A DNA stretch of 22,580 nucleotides from Spirochaetia bacterium (GTDB taxonomy: Bacteria; Spirochaetota; Spirochaetia; Treponematales; Breznakiellaceae), in assembly GCA_026002265.1 (NCBI GenBank), contig BOBG01000024.1:1-22580 (forward strand), given 5' to 3'. How positions within the stretch are numbered: the stretch's first letter is position 1; each line of letters begins with the position of its first letter. Positions 1-7,366 of the stretch are shown piece after piece. Position numbers and translations under genes: made by a program. The notes below the pieces were generated by a model that worked only from the letters and a program-made list of their open reading frames with translations, was not told where the DNA came from and did no database searches.

Positions 1-169
1 CACTTTTCGTAATTTCGGTCGGATATGAAAAACAAAAACCGATTCCCTCAACAGCAGGATTGGATTCCAACAAAGGTGCGGTCAGCGCAGCGATATAATC
101 AAAAAATTCTTGATAATTGACCCTGCCCTTTGTTCCCGGCATGAACGCTTTTTCGGTGTGTTCTGCAAT
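1..169 (-). pseudogene. Hexokinase N-terminal segment, inverted relative to the rest of the gene
   Basis: Read on the minus strand from about 169 down to 1, this stretch encodes hexokinase sequence that belongs just upstream of the + strand hexokinase fragment. It includes MPGTKG (plus positions about 142-125), EFFDYIAAL, and the family motif GFCFSYPTEITKS, which corresponds to the GFTFSFP sugar-binding segment of eukaryotic-type hexokinases. The + strand fragment resumes with SLTFSKEVDAPEV at 170, which in the family follows that motif after only a few residues. The minus-strand frame is open from the junction to position 1. The breakpoint lies around 161-175. The simplest reading is a small inversion whose left end is just outside the window; a chimeric contig end is the main alternative. 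The protein identity is firm, the cause of the arrangement is not. Confidence 0.75.
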
Positions 170-1039
170 AGCCTTACCTTCAGCAAAGAGGTTGATGCGC
201 CGGAAGTGATTGGAAAATTGGTCGGAGAGGGACTCCGGGAAGCGCTCAAACGCCGGGGTGTACAGGCGCCTGACCGGATTGTGTTACTCAATGACACGAC
301 TGCAACGCTTCTCTCCGGTTTGATTGAAATGCGGGACGCGGGAACTGGCCCAGCGGTCGGGGCAATTCTGGGAACCGGCTACAACACGGCCTATCCGGAA
401 AAATATATCCGGAAAACCGGCTTTGAATCGGCTGAGAATCCCCAAATTGTCGTATGTGAAACCGGAACCTTCGCGCACCGGTATCAAGGCTATTTGGATA
501 AAGAATTTGATCAAACGACCAAGAATCCCGGAACCTATCTTCTAGAAAAAGCTTGTTCCGGTGCATACCTCGGACCATTGACTCTCCACATCATTCAACA
601 GGCGATTCGGGACCGGATCCTTAACTTCAAAAAAGCCGAGGAAGTTTCTGCATGGACCACTCTTCAGACACGGGATCTGAATATATTTTTGCGCGGTCAA
701 ACGAATCCGGATAATCCTCTGTATAACCTTTTTGGGCCGGATGAATCGGAGGCGCGAAGTTCATTTTTATATTTAAATACGATTATTATAGAACGGGCGG
801 CACTCCTTGCGGCAGCACCAATAGCGGCTGCGGTCCGGAGAATTGCACACTATGATCCGGAATCGCCGGTCCGTATTGCGATTGAAGGAACAACGTATTT
901 AATATATAAAGGAATGCGGAATGCGCTTGATTCATGGCTCCACACCATGCTTGACGTAGACAAACCTCATCCGTATCTTATTGCTCCGGTTGATCAGGCA
1001 TCACTTTTCGGCGCTGCTGTCGCTGCATTGACACGTTAG
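110..1039 (+). CDS. Hexokinase (ATP-dependent), C-terminal two thirds, disrupted at its 5' end
   Basis: Hexokinase phosphorylates glucose and related hexoses with ATP at the start of glycolysis. Counting from the TTG at 110, residues 21-50 match the stretch after the sugar-binding motif, LLNDTTATLL at 59-68 carries the catalytic Asp (D62), GTGYNTAY at 88-95 is the conserved glycine-rich sugar/ATP segment, CSGAYLG lies at 149-155, and IAIEGTTYL near 257-264 is the adenosine-binding motif. Only 309 residues are open here, against about 440-450 for the bacterial family, and the first phosphate-binding motif is absent. Homology begins near 170; the first 20 residues from 110 are the antisense of the inverted N-terminal segment, so 110 is not a credible native start. 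As drawn, no intact enzyme could be made. Confidence 0.85.
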   Translation: MIIDPALCSRHERFFGVFCNSLTFSKEVDAPEVIGKLVGEGLREALKRRGVQAPDRIVLLNDTTATLLSGLIEMRDAGTGPAVGAILGTGYNTAYPEKYIRKTGFESAENPQIVVCETGTFAHRYQGYLDKEFDQTTKNPGTYLLEKACSGAYLGPLTLHIIQQAIRDRILNFKKAEEVSAWTTLQTRDLNIFLRGQTNPDNPLYNLFGPDESEARSSFLYLNTIIIERAALLAAAPIAAAVRRIAHYDPESPVRIAIEGTTYLIYKGMRNALDSWLHTMLDVDKPHPYLIAPVDQASLFGAAVAALTR

Positions 1040-1056
1040 AACTGGAGTTTTAATCT
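1028..1056 (+). promoter_or_regulatory. Candidate sigma-70 promoter for bioY
   Basis: A TTGACA box (1028-1033) sits 17 bases before TAATCT (1051-1056), overlapping the 3' end of the hexokinase gene. The -35 is consensus but the -10 matches only partly. Transcription would start near 1063, just before the GTGAGG ribosome-binding site at 1065-1070. Confidence 0.35.
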
Positions 1057-1077
1057 GTATAAAAGTGAGGATATTTT

Positions 1078-1650
1078 TTGAAAACAGCAGTAATTACCCG
1101 GAAAACAGGTATTCGTCTTAGTCTGGTAGCGCTTTTTGCGGCACTCACCGCGGCCGGAACCTTTATCTCGATTCCGCTGCCCTTTTCACCAGTACCTATC
1201 GTGTTACAGAATATGTTTGCACTCCTTGCCGGGCTGCTGTTGGGACCATGGTTAGGGTGCGCGGCTGTCGGATTCTACCTTGTAGCCGGACTCATTGGCG
1301 CGCCGATTTTTGCCGGAGCATCCGGCGGAATCGCCCATATCCTGACTCCCTCCGGCGGGTATCTCTTTGGCTATTTTCTCGCGGCAGTGACAGCCGGACT
1401 CATCGCAGGAATGCCCCGTGCGGACCGGAAAACCGCACTCTGGCGCCTGATCTGCGCTGCAACGGCCGGATTGCTGATCGTGTACGTTCCGGGAGTCGCT
1501 CGGCTTAAATTTGTGCTTGATGCCTCGTGGGGCCGGGCAGTGGCGGCCGGCTTTGTTCCCTTTGTCATCGGCGATGCAATCAAAGGCGCTGTTGCTGTAA
1601 TCATCGCCGCTCGGCTCAGACCTCTTGTGGCTGATAACCTTGAACGATGA
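1078..1650 (+). CDS. bioY: BioY, biotin-specific S component of an ECF transporter
   Basis: This is the membrane substrate-binding subunit that captures biotin at very low concentration for uptake across the cytoplasmic membrane. The 190-residue length is normal for BioY. It is almost entirely hydrophobic with about six membrane segments, and shows family features such as IPLPFSPVPIVLQNMFALLAG near residues 32-52, LGPWLGCAAVGFYLVAGLIG, and GGIAHILTPSGGYLFGY. The start is TTG, with GTGAGG about seven bases upstream. The 3' end overlaps the following ATPase gene by up to 26 bases, implying coupled translation and a shared complex. No EcfT (BioN) gene follows, so BioY must borrow a T subunit encoded elsewhere or work without one. 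Confidence 0.9.
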   Translation: MKTAVITRKTGIRLSLVALFAALTAAGTFISIPLPFSPVPIVLQNMFALLAGLLLGPWLGCAAVGFYLVAGLIGAPIFAGASGGIAHILTPSGGYLFGYFLAAVTAGLIAGMPRADRKTALWRLICAATAGLLIVYVPGVARLKFVLDASWGRAVAAGFVPFVIGDAIKGAVAVIIAARLRPLVADNLER

Positions 1651-2374
1651 CCGGATTCTTTTTTCCATTGAAAATGTGTACAAATGTTTTCCGAACGGTA
1701 CGGAGGCGCTTTCCGGAATCACTGTGGATATTTTTTCCGGCCAGTGTCTTCTTATCGCGGGTTCCAATGGATCCGGAAAAACGCTGCTTATGCACATGAT
1801 CACCGGGTTGATCGATTCAAGCGGGGGAACGATCCGGTATAAGGGAGAAGTACTTTCCCATGCCCTTCCGCTGATTCGGCGGCAGGTGGGATTGGTGTTT
1901 CAGGATGCTGATGCGCAAGTGGTTGGAGAAACAGTCGCAGAGGATGTTGCCTTTGGTCCGAAGAACATGGGCTTTTCAAAACCGGATATTGAGACGCGAG
2001 TCAATGCTGCACTCCGGGCGGTTGGATTGGATTCAAAACGGGATGTTCTTCCCCATCAACTCTCCGGCGGAGAAAAACGGCGCCTTGCTGTGGCCGGCAT
2101 TTTGGCAGCCGGTGCGGATCTTATCATTATGGATGAACCTTTTGCCAACCTCGATTGGCCGGGTGTGGTGCAGGTTTTGGAAATAATCCGGAATCAAAAA
2201 CAATCCGGAAAAACAATGATACTTTTGACTCATGAATTAGAAAAAGTATATGTACTTGCAGACCGCTTGATAATCCTTCACAATGGAAGAATCCATGCTG
2301 ATGGATCGCCGGAAGAAGTGTTGAACCGTCTCGATCCTGCATGGGGAGTCCATGACCCCCGGCAGGCCTATTGA
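1625..2374 (+). CDS. ECF transporter energy-coupling ATPase (BioM/EcfA-like)
   Basis: ABC-type ATPase that would power biotin uptake through the neighbouring BioY. Walker A GSNGSGKT lies at residues 46-53, the Q-loop with FQDADAQ at 92-98, the signature LSGGE at 146-150, Walker B LIIMDEP at 166-172 and the switch His at 203. The Q-loop FQDADAQ(VV) and the following TVAEDVAFGPKNMG are typical of ECF A subunits rather than importers of the periplasmic-binding-protein class. The start is uncertain: TTG at 1625 and TTG at 1640 are both in frame inside the end of bioY, and neither has a clear ribosome-binding site, so reinitiation is likely. The gene is full length (249 residues from 1625). Only one A subunit and no T subunit are present here. 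Confidence 0.87.
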   Translation: MWLITLNDDRILFSIENVYKCFPNGTEALSGITVDIFSGQCLLIAGSNGSGKTLLMHMITGLIDSSGGTIRYKGEVLSHALPLIRRQVGLVFQDADAQVVGETVAEDVAFGPKNMGFSKPDIETRVNAALRAVGLDSKRDVLPHQLSGGEKRRLAVAGILAAGADLIIMDEPFANLDWPGVVQVLEIIRNQKQSGKTMILLTHELEKVYVLADRLIILHNGRIHADGSPEEVLNRLDPAWGVHDPRQAY

Positions 2375-2399
2375 CGGCGCTCGTGCCGGATACTATTCT
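2371..2399 (+). promoter_or_regulatory. Candidate sigma-70 promoter for dapA
   Basis: TTGACG (2371-2376) and TATTCT (2394-2399) are separated by 17 bases. The -35 box overlaps the stop codon of the upstream ATPase. Transcription would begin near 2406, a few bases before the GGGG ribosome-binding site at 2414-2417, giving dapA its own transcript apart from the biotin genes. Confidence 0.5.
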
Positions 2400-2423
2400 A
2401 GTCAATAATTATTGGGGCTGATT

Positions 2424-3290
2424 ATGTTACAATTACAAGGTACTTATACTGCGTTGATTACTCCTATGAAAAACGATATGTCCGTTGATTATGACGGCTT
2501 CCGCCAGTTGATCGAATTCCAGCTTAACGCCGGAGTTGACGGCATTGTTCCGCTTGGCACAACCGGCGAAAATCCAACGCTGGAACATGATGAGGAGGAC
2601 CGGCTCATCGCCATTGCTGTTGAAAGTGCACGCGGACAGGTGCCGGTTATTGTAGGCACTGGCTCGAATTCAACTAAATATGCTGTTTTTTATACGCAGC
2701 GGGCAAAGAATCTTGGAGCGGATGCCGCTCTTGTGGTAACACCGTATTATAATAAACCAAACGATTCCGGAATCATTGCACATTTTAGCGCGGTTGCAGC
2801 AGTCGGTTTACCGGTTATTGTGTATAACATTGCCTCCCGGACCGGAAGGAATATCAACGCAGCGCTGATGAAACAGCTCGCAGCGATTCCCGGAATCATT
2901 GGAGTAAAAGAAGCTTCCGGTGATGTCAATCAAATGGGCGATATTATTGCACAAACAGATCTTACGGTACTTTCCGGAGACGATGCCTTGACTCTGCCGC
3001 TTATTGCGCTCGGCGGAGCGGGAGTCGTTTCGGTTCTTTCAAATGTAGTACCTCACAAAATTGCGGAACTGACCCGCGCCGGATTGTCGGGTGATTTTGT
3101 CAGGGCGCGGCATTTGCATTATGAACTGCTTCCCCTTGTACGTGCAGCATTTATCGAAACGAATCCGGTTCCAATCAAAGCTATGATGACAGCGGCCGGT
3201 CTTCCAGCCGGCAGTGTCCGGCTTCCCTTGGGTCCGCTTACTCCGGAACATGAATCCATGATCCGCGACATTGTACACAAATTGACTTGA
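2424..3290 (+). CDS. dapA: 4-hydroxy-tetrahydrodipicolinate synthase
   Basis: DapA condenses pyruvate with aspartate semialdehyde, the first committed step to diaminopimelate and lysine. Counting from the ATG at 2424 (288 residues, close to the usual 290), the pyruvate-binding TT pair is in PLGTTGENPTL (T46, T47), the catalytic Tyr is Y134 in YNIASRTGR with substrate-binding R139, and the Schiff-base lysine is K162 in GVKEASGDV. All key residues are present, which separates it from N-acetylneuraminate lyase relatives. A TTG at 2412 is in frame, but GGGG at 2414-2417 with six bases of spacing favours the ATG. A promoter candidate lies just upstream. Diaminopimelate or lysine would feed peptidoglycan synthesis handled by the cluster at 14586-21508. 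Confidence 0.95.
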   Translation: MLQLQGTYTALITPMKNDMSVDYDGFRQLIEFQLNAGVDGIVPLGTTGENPTLEHDEEDRLIAIAVESARGQVPVIVGTGSNSTKYAVFYTQRAKNLGADAALVVTPYYNKPNDSGIIAHFSAVAAVGLPVIVYNIASRTGRNINAALMKQLAAIPGIIGVKEASGDVNQMGDIIAQTDLTVLSGDDALTLPLIALGGAGVVSVLSNVVPHKIAELTRAGLSGDFVRARHLHYELLPLVRAAFIETNPVPIKAMMTAAGLPAGSVRLPLGPLTPEHESMIRDIVHKLT

Positions 3291-3312
3291 AATACAGAAT
3301 GCAATATTTTAT

Positions 3313-3341
3313 TTGACGTCTCTGAAAAATTACCATATACT
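3313..3341 (+). promoter_or_regulatory. Sigma-70 promoter for glgC
   Basis: TTGACG (3313-3318) and TATACT (3336-3341) are separated by exactly 17 bases in the short gap between dapA and glgC. A strong AAAGGGGG ribosome-binding site follows at about 3354-3361. This is among the clearest promoters in the window. Confidence 0.65.
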
Positions 3342-3367
3342 GACACAAACAATAAAGGGGGCGAATC

Positions 3368-4630
3368 ATGTCAGAAGTTTTGTCAATTATACTTGGTGGG
3401 GGAAAAGGAACACGTCTGATTCCGCTTACGAGTGTTCGTGCGAAGCCGGCCGTTCCATTCGGTGGGAAATTCCGGCTGGTCGATATTCCGCTTTCAAATT
3501 GTATCAACGCAAATTTGCGTCAGATTTACGTTCTGACTCAATTCAATTCCGCGAGTCTCCATTTGCATATTTCAAAAACTTATTTATTTGATACTTTTTC
3601 AAAAGGGTTTGTCGAAATTCTTGCTGCTGAACAAACTTTTGAACATTCGGATTGGTACGGCGGAACGGCTGATGCAGTCCGGAAGAATTTCGTTCATTTC
3701 AAGAGTCAAAACCCTGATTATTACTTGATCCTCTCCGGCGATCAACTCTACCGGATGGATCTTCAGGATTTTTTAAAAAAGCATCATGAATCCGGTGCGG
3801 AGATCAGTATCGCATGTACAACGGTGAGCCGGCAGGATGCCAGCCAGTTGGGGATTTTAAAAGTTGATAAAAATGGTACTATAACTGAATTTATGGAAAA
3901 ACCGGGTCCTACCAAGGATATTTCCGATTTCAAGGCACCGGCCAGCGAAAAAGGCAAACCGGAGGGCTATCTTGCGTCTATGGGTATCTATATTTTCAAT
4001 TCAGCCGCGATAGAGGCAAGTTTGGACAATGAGCGAAGGGATTTTGGCAAAGAGATTATTCCGGATGCAATTAACCATGTAAAAGTAAATGCATACCGGT
4101 TCGATGGTTACTGGGAAGATATTGGAACGATTAAGAATTTTTATGAGGCAAATTTAGAGTTGACTACGTTGAATCCCCGGTTTGATTTTTATGATGAAAA
4201 GCTTCCTATTTACACTCACATGAGAAATTTACCGCCGTCAAAAATGAATTTCAGCAACATGAATCAGTCAATCGCAGCGGAAGGCTGCATCATCACCAAC
4301 GCAAATATCACAAATTCAATAGTTGGAGTCAGAACAGTCATCGAGCAGGGTGCGAGTCTGAACCGAGTCGTGTGTATGGGCGCGGACTACTACGAATCTG
4401 ACAAACAAAAAAATCAAAAACGTGAATCCGGCACCCCGACAATCGGTATCGGCAAAGGTGCAATCATCAAAGGCGCAATCATCGACAAAAACGCCTGCAT
4501 CGGGGAAAGCTGCCGGATCGGCGTTGACGACATTCCCCGTAACGATGGAAATCACGGACTCTACCACATCGTGGACGGTGTCATCGTCATCACTAAGAAT
4601 GCAATACTTCCGCCTGGGACAATGATTTAA
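3368..4630 (+). CDS. glgC: Glucose-1-phosphate adenylyltransferase (ADP-glucose pyrophosphorylase)
   Basis: GlgC makes ADP-glucose from glucose-1-phosphate and ATP, the committed step of bacterial glycogen synthesis. The nucleotide-binding GGGKGTRLIPLT is at residues 10-21, followed by KPAVPFGGKFRLVDIPLSN (26-44), the family signature. WYGGTADAVR (97-106), SGDQLYRMD (123-131) and WEDIGT are also present. The last third is a repeated, isoleucine-rich pattern typical of the left-handed beta-helix allosteric domain. Length (420) is normal. It starts at ATG with AAAGGGGG upstream. Its 3' end overlaps the 3' end of convergent nfeD by 38 bases. No other glycogen gene is in the window. Confidence 0.95.
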   Translation: MSEVLSIILGGGKGTRLIPLTSVRAKPAVPFGGKFRLVDIPLSNCINANLRQIYVLTQFNSASLHLHISKTYLFDTFSKGFVEILAAEQTFEHSDWYGGTADAVRKNFVHFKSQNPDYYLILSGDQLYRMDLQDFLKKHHESGAEISIACTTVSRQDASQLGILKVDKNGTITEFMEKPGPTKDISDFKAPASEKGKPEGYLASMGIYIFNSAAIEASLDNERRDFGKEIIPDAINHVKVNAYRFDGYWEDIGTIKNFYEANLELTTLNPRFDFYDEKLPIYTHMRNLPPSKMNFSNMNQSIAAEGCIITNANITNSIVGVRTVIEQGASLNRVVCMGADYYESDKQKNQKRESGTPTIGIGKGAIIKGAIIDKNACIGESCRIGVDDIPRNDGNHGLYHIVDGVIVITKNAILPPGTMI

Positions 4631-6062
4631 GGGAATTCACCGTGATCCGGTTTCCTGCCACTTGCGCAACCCGGATCCCGGTTCCCTGTTCAATGAATTC
4701 GCCCTCGCTTTCCACTGAGTAGATCCGGCCGTCGATTGCAGCTTTTCCGGCGGGCCGGAGTGTGGAAGCAGCAGTCCCGGTTTTTCCGAGGAGATCGGAG
4801 TGCGGTTCAGAATCGGTTCCGGTGATTGCAGTGTTTAAAGTCAACCGGTTGAACAGTTGAATCTTTGGACCGAGTAAGACGAGCAAAGCTATGCCGGCCG
4901 TTGCACCGAGGATTCCAATGCCGACCGCTGCCGCATTTCTGCCGAACACCGTCAACTCCCAGTCAGATCGGGGTATGACAAAATCCTGCATGGACAAGAT
5001 GAGTGCGATGCCGATGATGAGGATTCCGGCAATTCCAATGATTCCGAAGCCGGGCAGGATGAAAATTTCGACTGCCAGCAGTGCGATTCCAACCAAAAAA
5101 AGGATTATTTCCAGAGAATCAACCGTACCGACTAGTGCGCTTGAACCAAAAACCAGAGCGAATGCGATGATTGCTGCGGTGCCGGGCAGCCCAAAGCCGG
5201 GTGTATTGACTTCAAGGAAGATCATAGCGATACCAATGATGATCAACAGTGAGCGTATTGCACTTGAGGTGAGCAATGCAACGAGCGAATCCGAGAATCC
5301 GGCTTTACTCTCCGCGGACACTATGGTTGCACCGAGCGCTGCACAGAGTTCCTCTGTATTTTCCACGATTCCAGCCGCCAAGCCGTACCGGTAAGCTTCC
5401 CCGGCCGTGAACGACAGCAACTTTCCGGGCGCGCAAATCTGCTTAACTCGTACTGCCGGGGCAGTACCGGCCTCGACTGCGTCCATTTCACGGCGCCCCG
5501 CTTCATCCGGTGTCAAGGCTTCAATTTTCTCCCCAGTTTTAACTTCCCACAACTCAATATCATAATCCACCATAGCAAGCGCAATTCCCACCGGGTGCTT
5601 GTTCCGCTCAGCGAGTGCCGCAATTTGAGAACGCACGGCTGCCACGGTTTTTTCCCCAGCTCCTTCCATCTGCCCGTCAGCACCCCCGACAACCGGCGCG
5701 GCTGCCCCCATCGATGTTCCGGCTGCCATGTAGATTTCTTTGCAGGCAAAGGCGATCAAGGCTCCGGCCGACCAGCTCACACCCATCGAATGTTCCCCGC
5801 TCCGGACCCACGCCGCGGTAGGAAGCCTAAGCGTGCTGATGAACGAAGTGATTTGTAATGCGGAATCGACCCGCCCGCCGAATGTATCAATTTCAAAAAC
5901 GAGAATATTTGCCCCGCTGTTGACTGCTTTCCGAGCTTCCCGGCGGACAAAGGCTACCTGTGCAGGATCGATGTCGCCCCGGATTGGAACGATCCAGAGA
6001 GATTCTTCACCCCATAGGGCAGCCGCGGCAAAAAATGCACACAGAAACAACCATTTTTTCAT
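4593..6062 (-). CDS. NfeD-family membrane-bound ClpP-class serine protease
   Basis: Long-form NfeD: an N-terminal ClpP-like protease fold, then membrane segments, then a C-terminal OB fold, often linked to membrane-protein quality control. A signal peptide spans residues 1-18. IDTFGGRVDSA (58-68) is the family strand-loop; the nucleophile is Ser98 in WSAGALIA, and Lys138 (GAGEKT) sits where the Ser/Lys dyad of the archaeal PH1510 protease places its lysine. Hydrophobic segments cover about 264-355 and 375-397, and about 75 residues of beta-rich tail follow. Its ATG overlaps the rsmD stop (ATGA), with AAGGA as ribosome-binding site inside rsmD. NfeD often neighbours a stomatin/SPFH gene, but none is seen here; the partner must be elsewhere. 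Confidence 0.9.
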   Translation of the reverse strand: MKKWLFLCAFFAAAALWGEESLWIVPIRGDIDPAQVAFVRREARKAVNSGANILVFEIDTFGGRVDSALQITSFISTLRLPTAAWVRSGEHSMGVSWSAGALIAFACKEIYMAAGTSMGAAAPVVGGADGQMEGAGEKTVAAVRSQIAALAERNKHPVGIALAMVDYDIELWEVKTGEKIEALTPDEAGRREMDAVEAGTAPAVRVKQICAPGKLLSFTAGEAYRYGLAAGIVENTEELCAALGATIVSAESKAGFSDSLVALLTSSAIRSLLIIIGIAMIFLEVNTPGFGLPGTAAIIAFALVFGSSALVGTVDSLEIILFLVGIALLAVEIFILPGFGIIGIAGILIIGIALILSMQDFVIPRSDWELTVFGRNAAAVGIGILGATAGIALLVLLGPKIQLFNRLTLNTAITGTDSEPHSDLLGKTGTAASTLRPAGKAAIDGRIYSVESEGEFIEQGTGIRVAQVAGNRITVNSLKSLSQAEVLHS

Positions 6063-6613
6063 ATAAATTCCTTTTCTCGCTTTTCATCGGGATTGAGGAC
6101 AAAAAAATCTACCACTGAACGGCCGTATTCGCGGGATTCTCTGCGAATCAAGAGCCTGCTCTCCACTGGATCACGGTGGTGCCGGTGCAAAAGCACGAGG
6201 GATTCCGGCTTCATCAACGTTGATCCGGCTATTTTTTGCACAAGATCCGCTTTAAACGGGTACTTAAAGGGCGGATCACAAAAAATAATATCGAATCCGG
6301 TTTTTGCCCGCTGAACATATAGCTCAACTGGCATGAATCTGCACTGAATCCGGATCGGAGCTATGGACACATTAGCGAGCAGAACGGCCCGTTTTAACGG
6401 ATCAACTTCCACAGCTTCAACCGGATCTGCCCCCCGTGACGCGGCTTCGAGCGCAATGATTCCGGAGCCGCTGAACAGATCCAAAAAAGAGCAGCCGGTT
6501 AAATCCCCCAGACACGCAAATACTGATTCCCGCATCCTATCCATTGCTGGACGGATGACTCCGGGCGGACATTCAACATGCCGGCCTGCCAACATTCCAC
6601 CGGAAATTCTCAT
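6059..6613 (-). CDS. rsmD: 16S rRNA (guanine966-N2)-methyltransferase
   Basis: RsmD methylates G966 of 16S rRNA during 30S assembly. The 184-residue protein has the family N-terminus MRISGG, the signature RPAMDRMRESVF (21-32, usually RPTTDRVREALF), the SAM-binding LDLFSGSGIIALEAASRGA (44-62), the acidic EAVEVD turn, and the catalytic DPPF at 113-116. It overlaps genes on both sides by four bases (ATGA), so it is translationally coupled in the middle of a three-gene operon. There is no unusual feature. Confidence 0.92.
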   Translation of the reverse strand: MRISGGMLAGRHVECPPGVIRPAMDRMRESVFACLGDLTGCSFLDLFSGSGIIALEAASRGADPVEAVEVDPLKRAVLLANVSIAPIRIQCRFMPVELYVQRAKTGFDIIFCDPPFKYPFKADLVQKIAGSTLMKPESLVLLHRHHRDPVESRLLIRRESREYGRSVVDFFVLNPDEKREKEFI

Positions 6614-7056
6614 AATAACGGCTTCAACAGCTCGGTATATTCAGCAGAACTCACCAAAGGATCCTCATGATCAGTATCTTTGATCGCATTTGACAAATCG
6701 ATTTTGTGCCGGCGTGTGCTGCTATTGTTTTGCAGTACAAGAGCATGTTCACGAAATTCCGGAAATGAAACAATGGAAAGCGCACCGGATCCTTCGGTAA
6801 ATGATTCGAGAATTTGAGAAAAATCCCGTTCAATTGTTGAAAAATTATCCAGTTGTTCATACCGGTCAATGAGATGTGTATTTTCCAGCAGCCGCTGTAG
6901 CAGCGAATCCAATGTTTGATCGACAAAATCCAGGTCCGCGATAATTTTTTTTATAAACAGTTCCGGAACAGCATCAAGAATCAACGAATCATGGATATTC
7001 CGTATCACCTCTGTAAGAATAAAAATATTATCTTCAAAATTAATGTTTTTAACCAT
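6610..7056 (-). CDS. Conserved-looking small acidic protein of unknown function, rsmD operon leader gene
   Basis: I do not recognise this 148-residue protein. It has no signal peptide, membrane segment, cysteine motif or nucleotide-binding loop. The sequence is acidic and looks mostly alpha-helical through about residue 85 (alternating hydrophobic and charged residues such as IIADLDFVDQTLDSLLQRL), then has a mixed tail. It is probably a real gene: it has a good promoter upstream, its stop overlaps the rsmD start by four bases, and codons look natural. Its base composition is more AT-rich than rsmD or nfeD. The ribosome-binding site is poor (CCGGGAA before the ATG). Its position suggests a role near translation or ribosome assembly, but that is only inference. 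Confidence 0.7.
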   Translation of the reverse strand: MVKNINFEDNIFILTEVIRNIHDSLILDAVPELFIKKIIADLDFVDQTLDSLLQRLLENTHLIDRYEQLDNFSTIERDFSQILESFTEGSGALSIVSFPEFREHALVLQNNSSTRRHKIDLSNAIKDTDHEDPLVSSAEYTELLKPLL

Positions 7057-7084
7057 AATTCCCGGCTCTTACCCTTCATTATTA

Positions 7085-7113
7085 ATTATAGTCCATACTA
7101 CCGGTTAATTCAA
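7085..7113 (-). promoter_or_regulatory. Sigma-70 promoter for the unknown gene-rsmD-nfeD operon
   Basis: On the minus strand TTGAAT (plus 7113-7108) is followed after 17 bases by a perfect TATAAT (plus 7090-7085). Transcription would start near 7078, about 20 bases before the ATG at 7056. Confidence 0.6.
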
Positions 7114-7257
7114 TCTTTTTTTTCACGGTTAAAAAATATAAGATTCCGGAAGATGTGCTTTTTATTTTTTTCAACCGAATGTAGGCAGGGGATGCAAAAG
7201 TCTGAACAATAATCTTCAGAAAATATTCTGTGAGAGTGCAAGAAAATAAATGATCGC

Positions 7258-7354
7258 TTTGACACTGCTAAACGTTTAGGTTAGACACTGGCGGTGTGTA
7301 TACTAGACACGATACAAGTATAGGATAGACGCATCAAGTGTGCAGCCTATACAC
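7258..7354. repeat. Degenerate 22-bp period array, copy 1 (downstream of vapC)
   Basis: Octamers related to CTAGACAC recur in register: TTTGACAC at 7258, TTAGACAC at 7281, CTAGACAC at 7303, ATAGACGC at 7325 and CTATACAC at 7347, with steps of 23, 22, 22 and 22 bases. Some units contain an inverted partner, for example TAGACAC (7282-7288) facing GTGTGTA (7294-7300), and CTAAACGTTTAG (7268-7279) is a perfect palindrome. The segment 7326-7355 matches 8048-8077 in the second array at 26 of 30 positions. Spacing near two helical turns would put the half-sites on one face of the DNA. Confidence 0.7.
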
Positions 7355-7366
7355 AATAACCGGATA

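Larger units (their letters stand above)
7057..7366. other. Intergenic region of about 310 bases, with a promoter and a repeat array
   Basis: No credible coding frame is seen. The left part (7057-7113) holds the operon promoter. The middle (7114-7257) is AT-rich with several T-runs and a weak CAGAA/TTCTG hairpin near 7217-7230; I see no clear terminator there. The right part (7258-7354) is the first 22-bp repeat array. The array ends 12 bases from the vapC stop codon. Confidence 0.6.

Noticed and set aside
110..1039. A complete hexokinase starting at TTG 110
   Set aside because: The first 20 codons are the antisense of the inverted hexokinase N-terminus, and the protein would lack the N-terminal phosphate and sugar motifs.
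1040..1077. Biotin operator or riboswitch before bioY
   Set aside because: Only 38 bases separate the genes and no inverted repeat or conserved leader structure is seen.
4891..5394. 167-residue + strand open frame
   Set aside because: It is antisense to the transmembrane part of nfeD; its Met/Pro/Ile-rich composition is what complementing hydrophobic codons produces.
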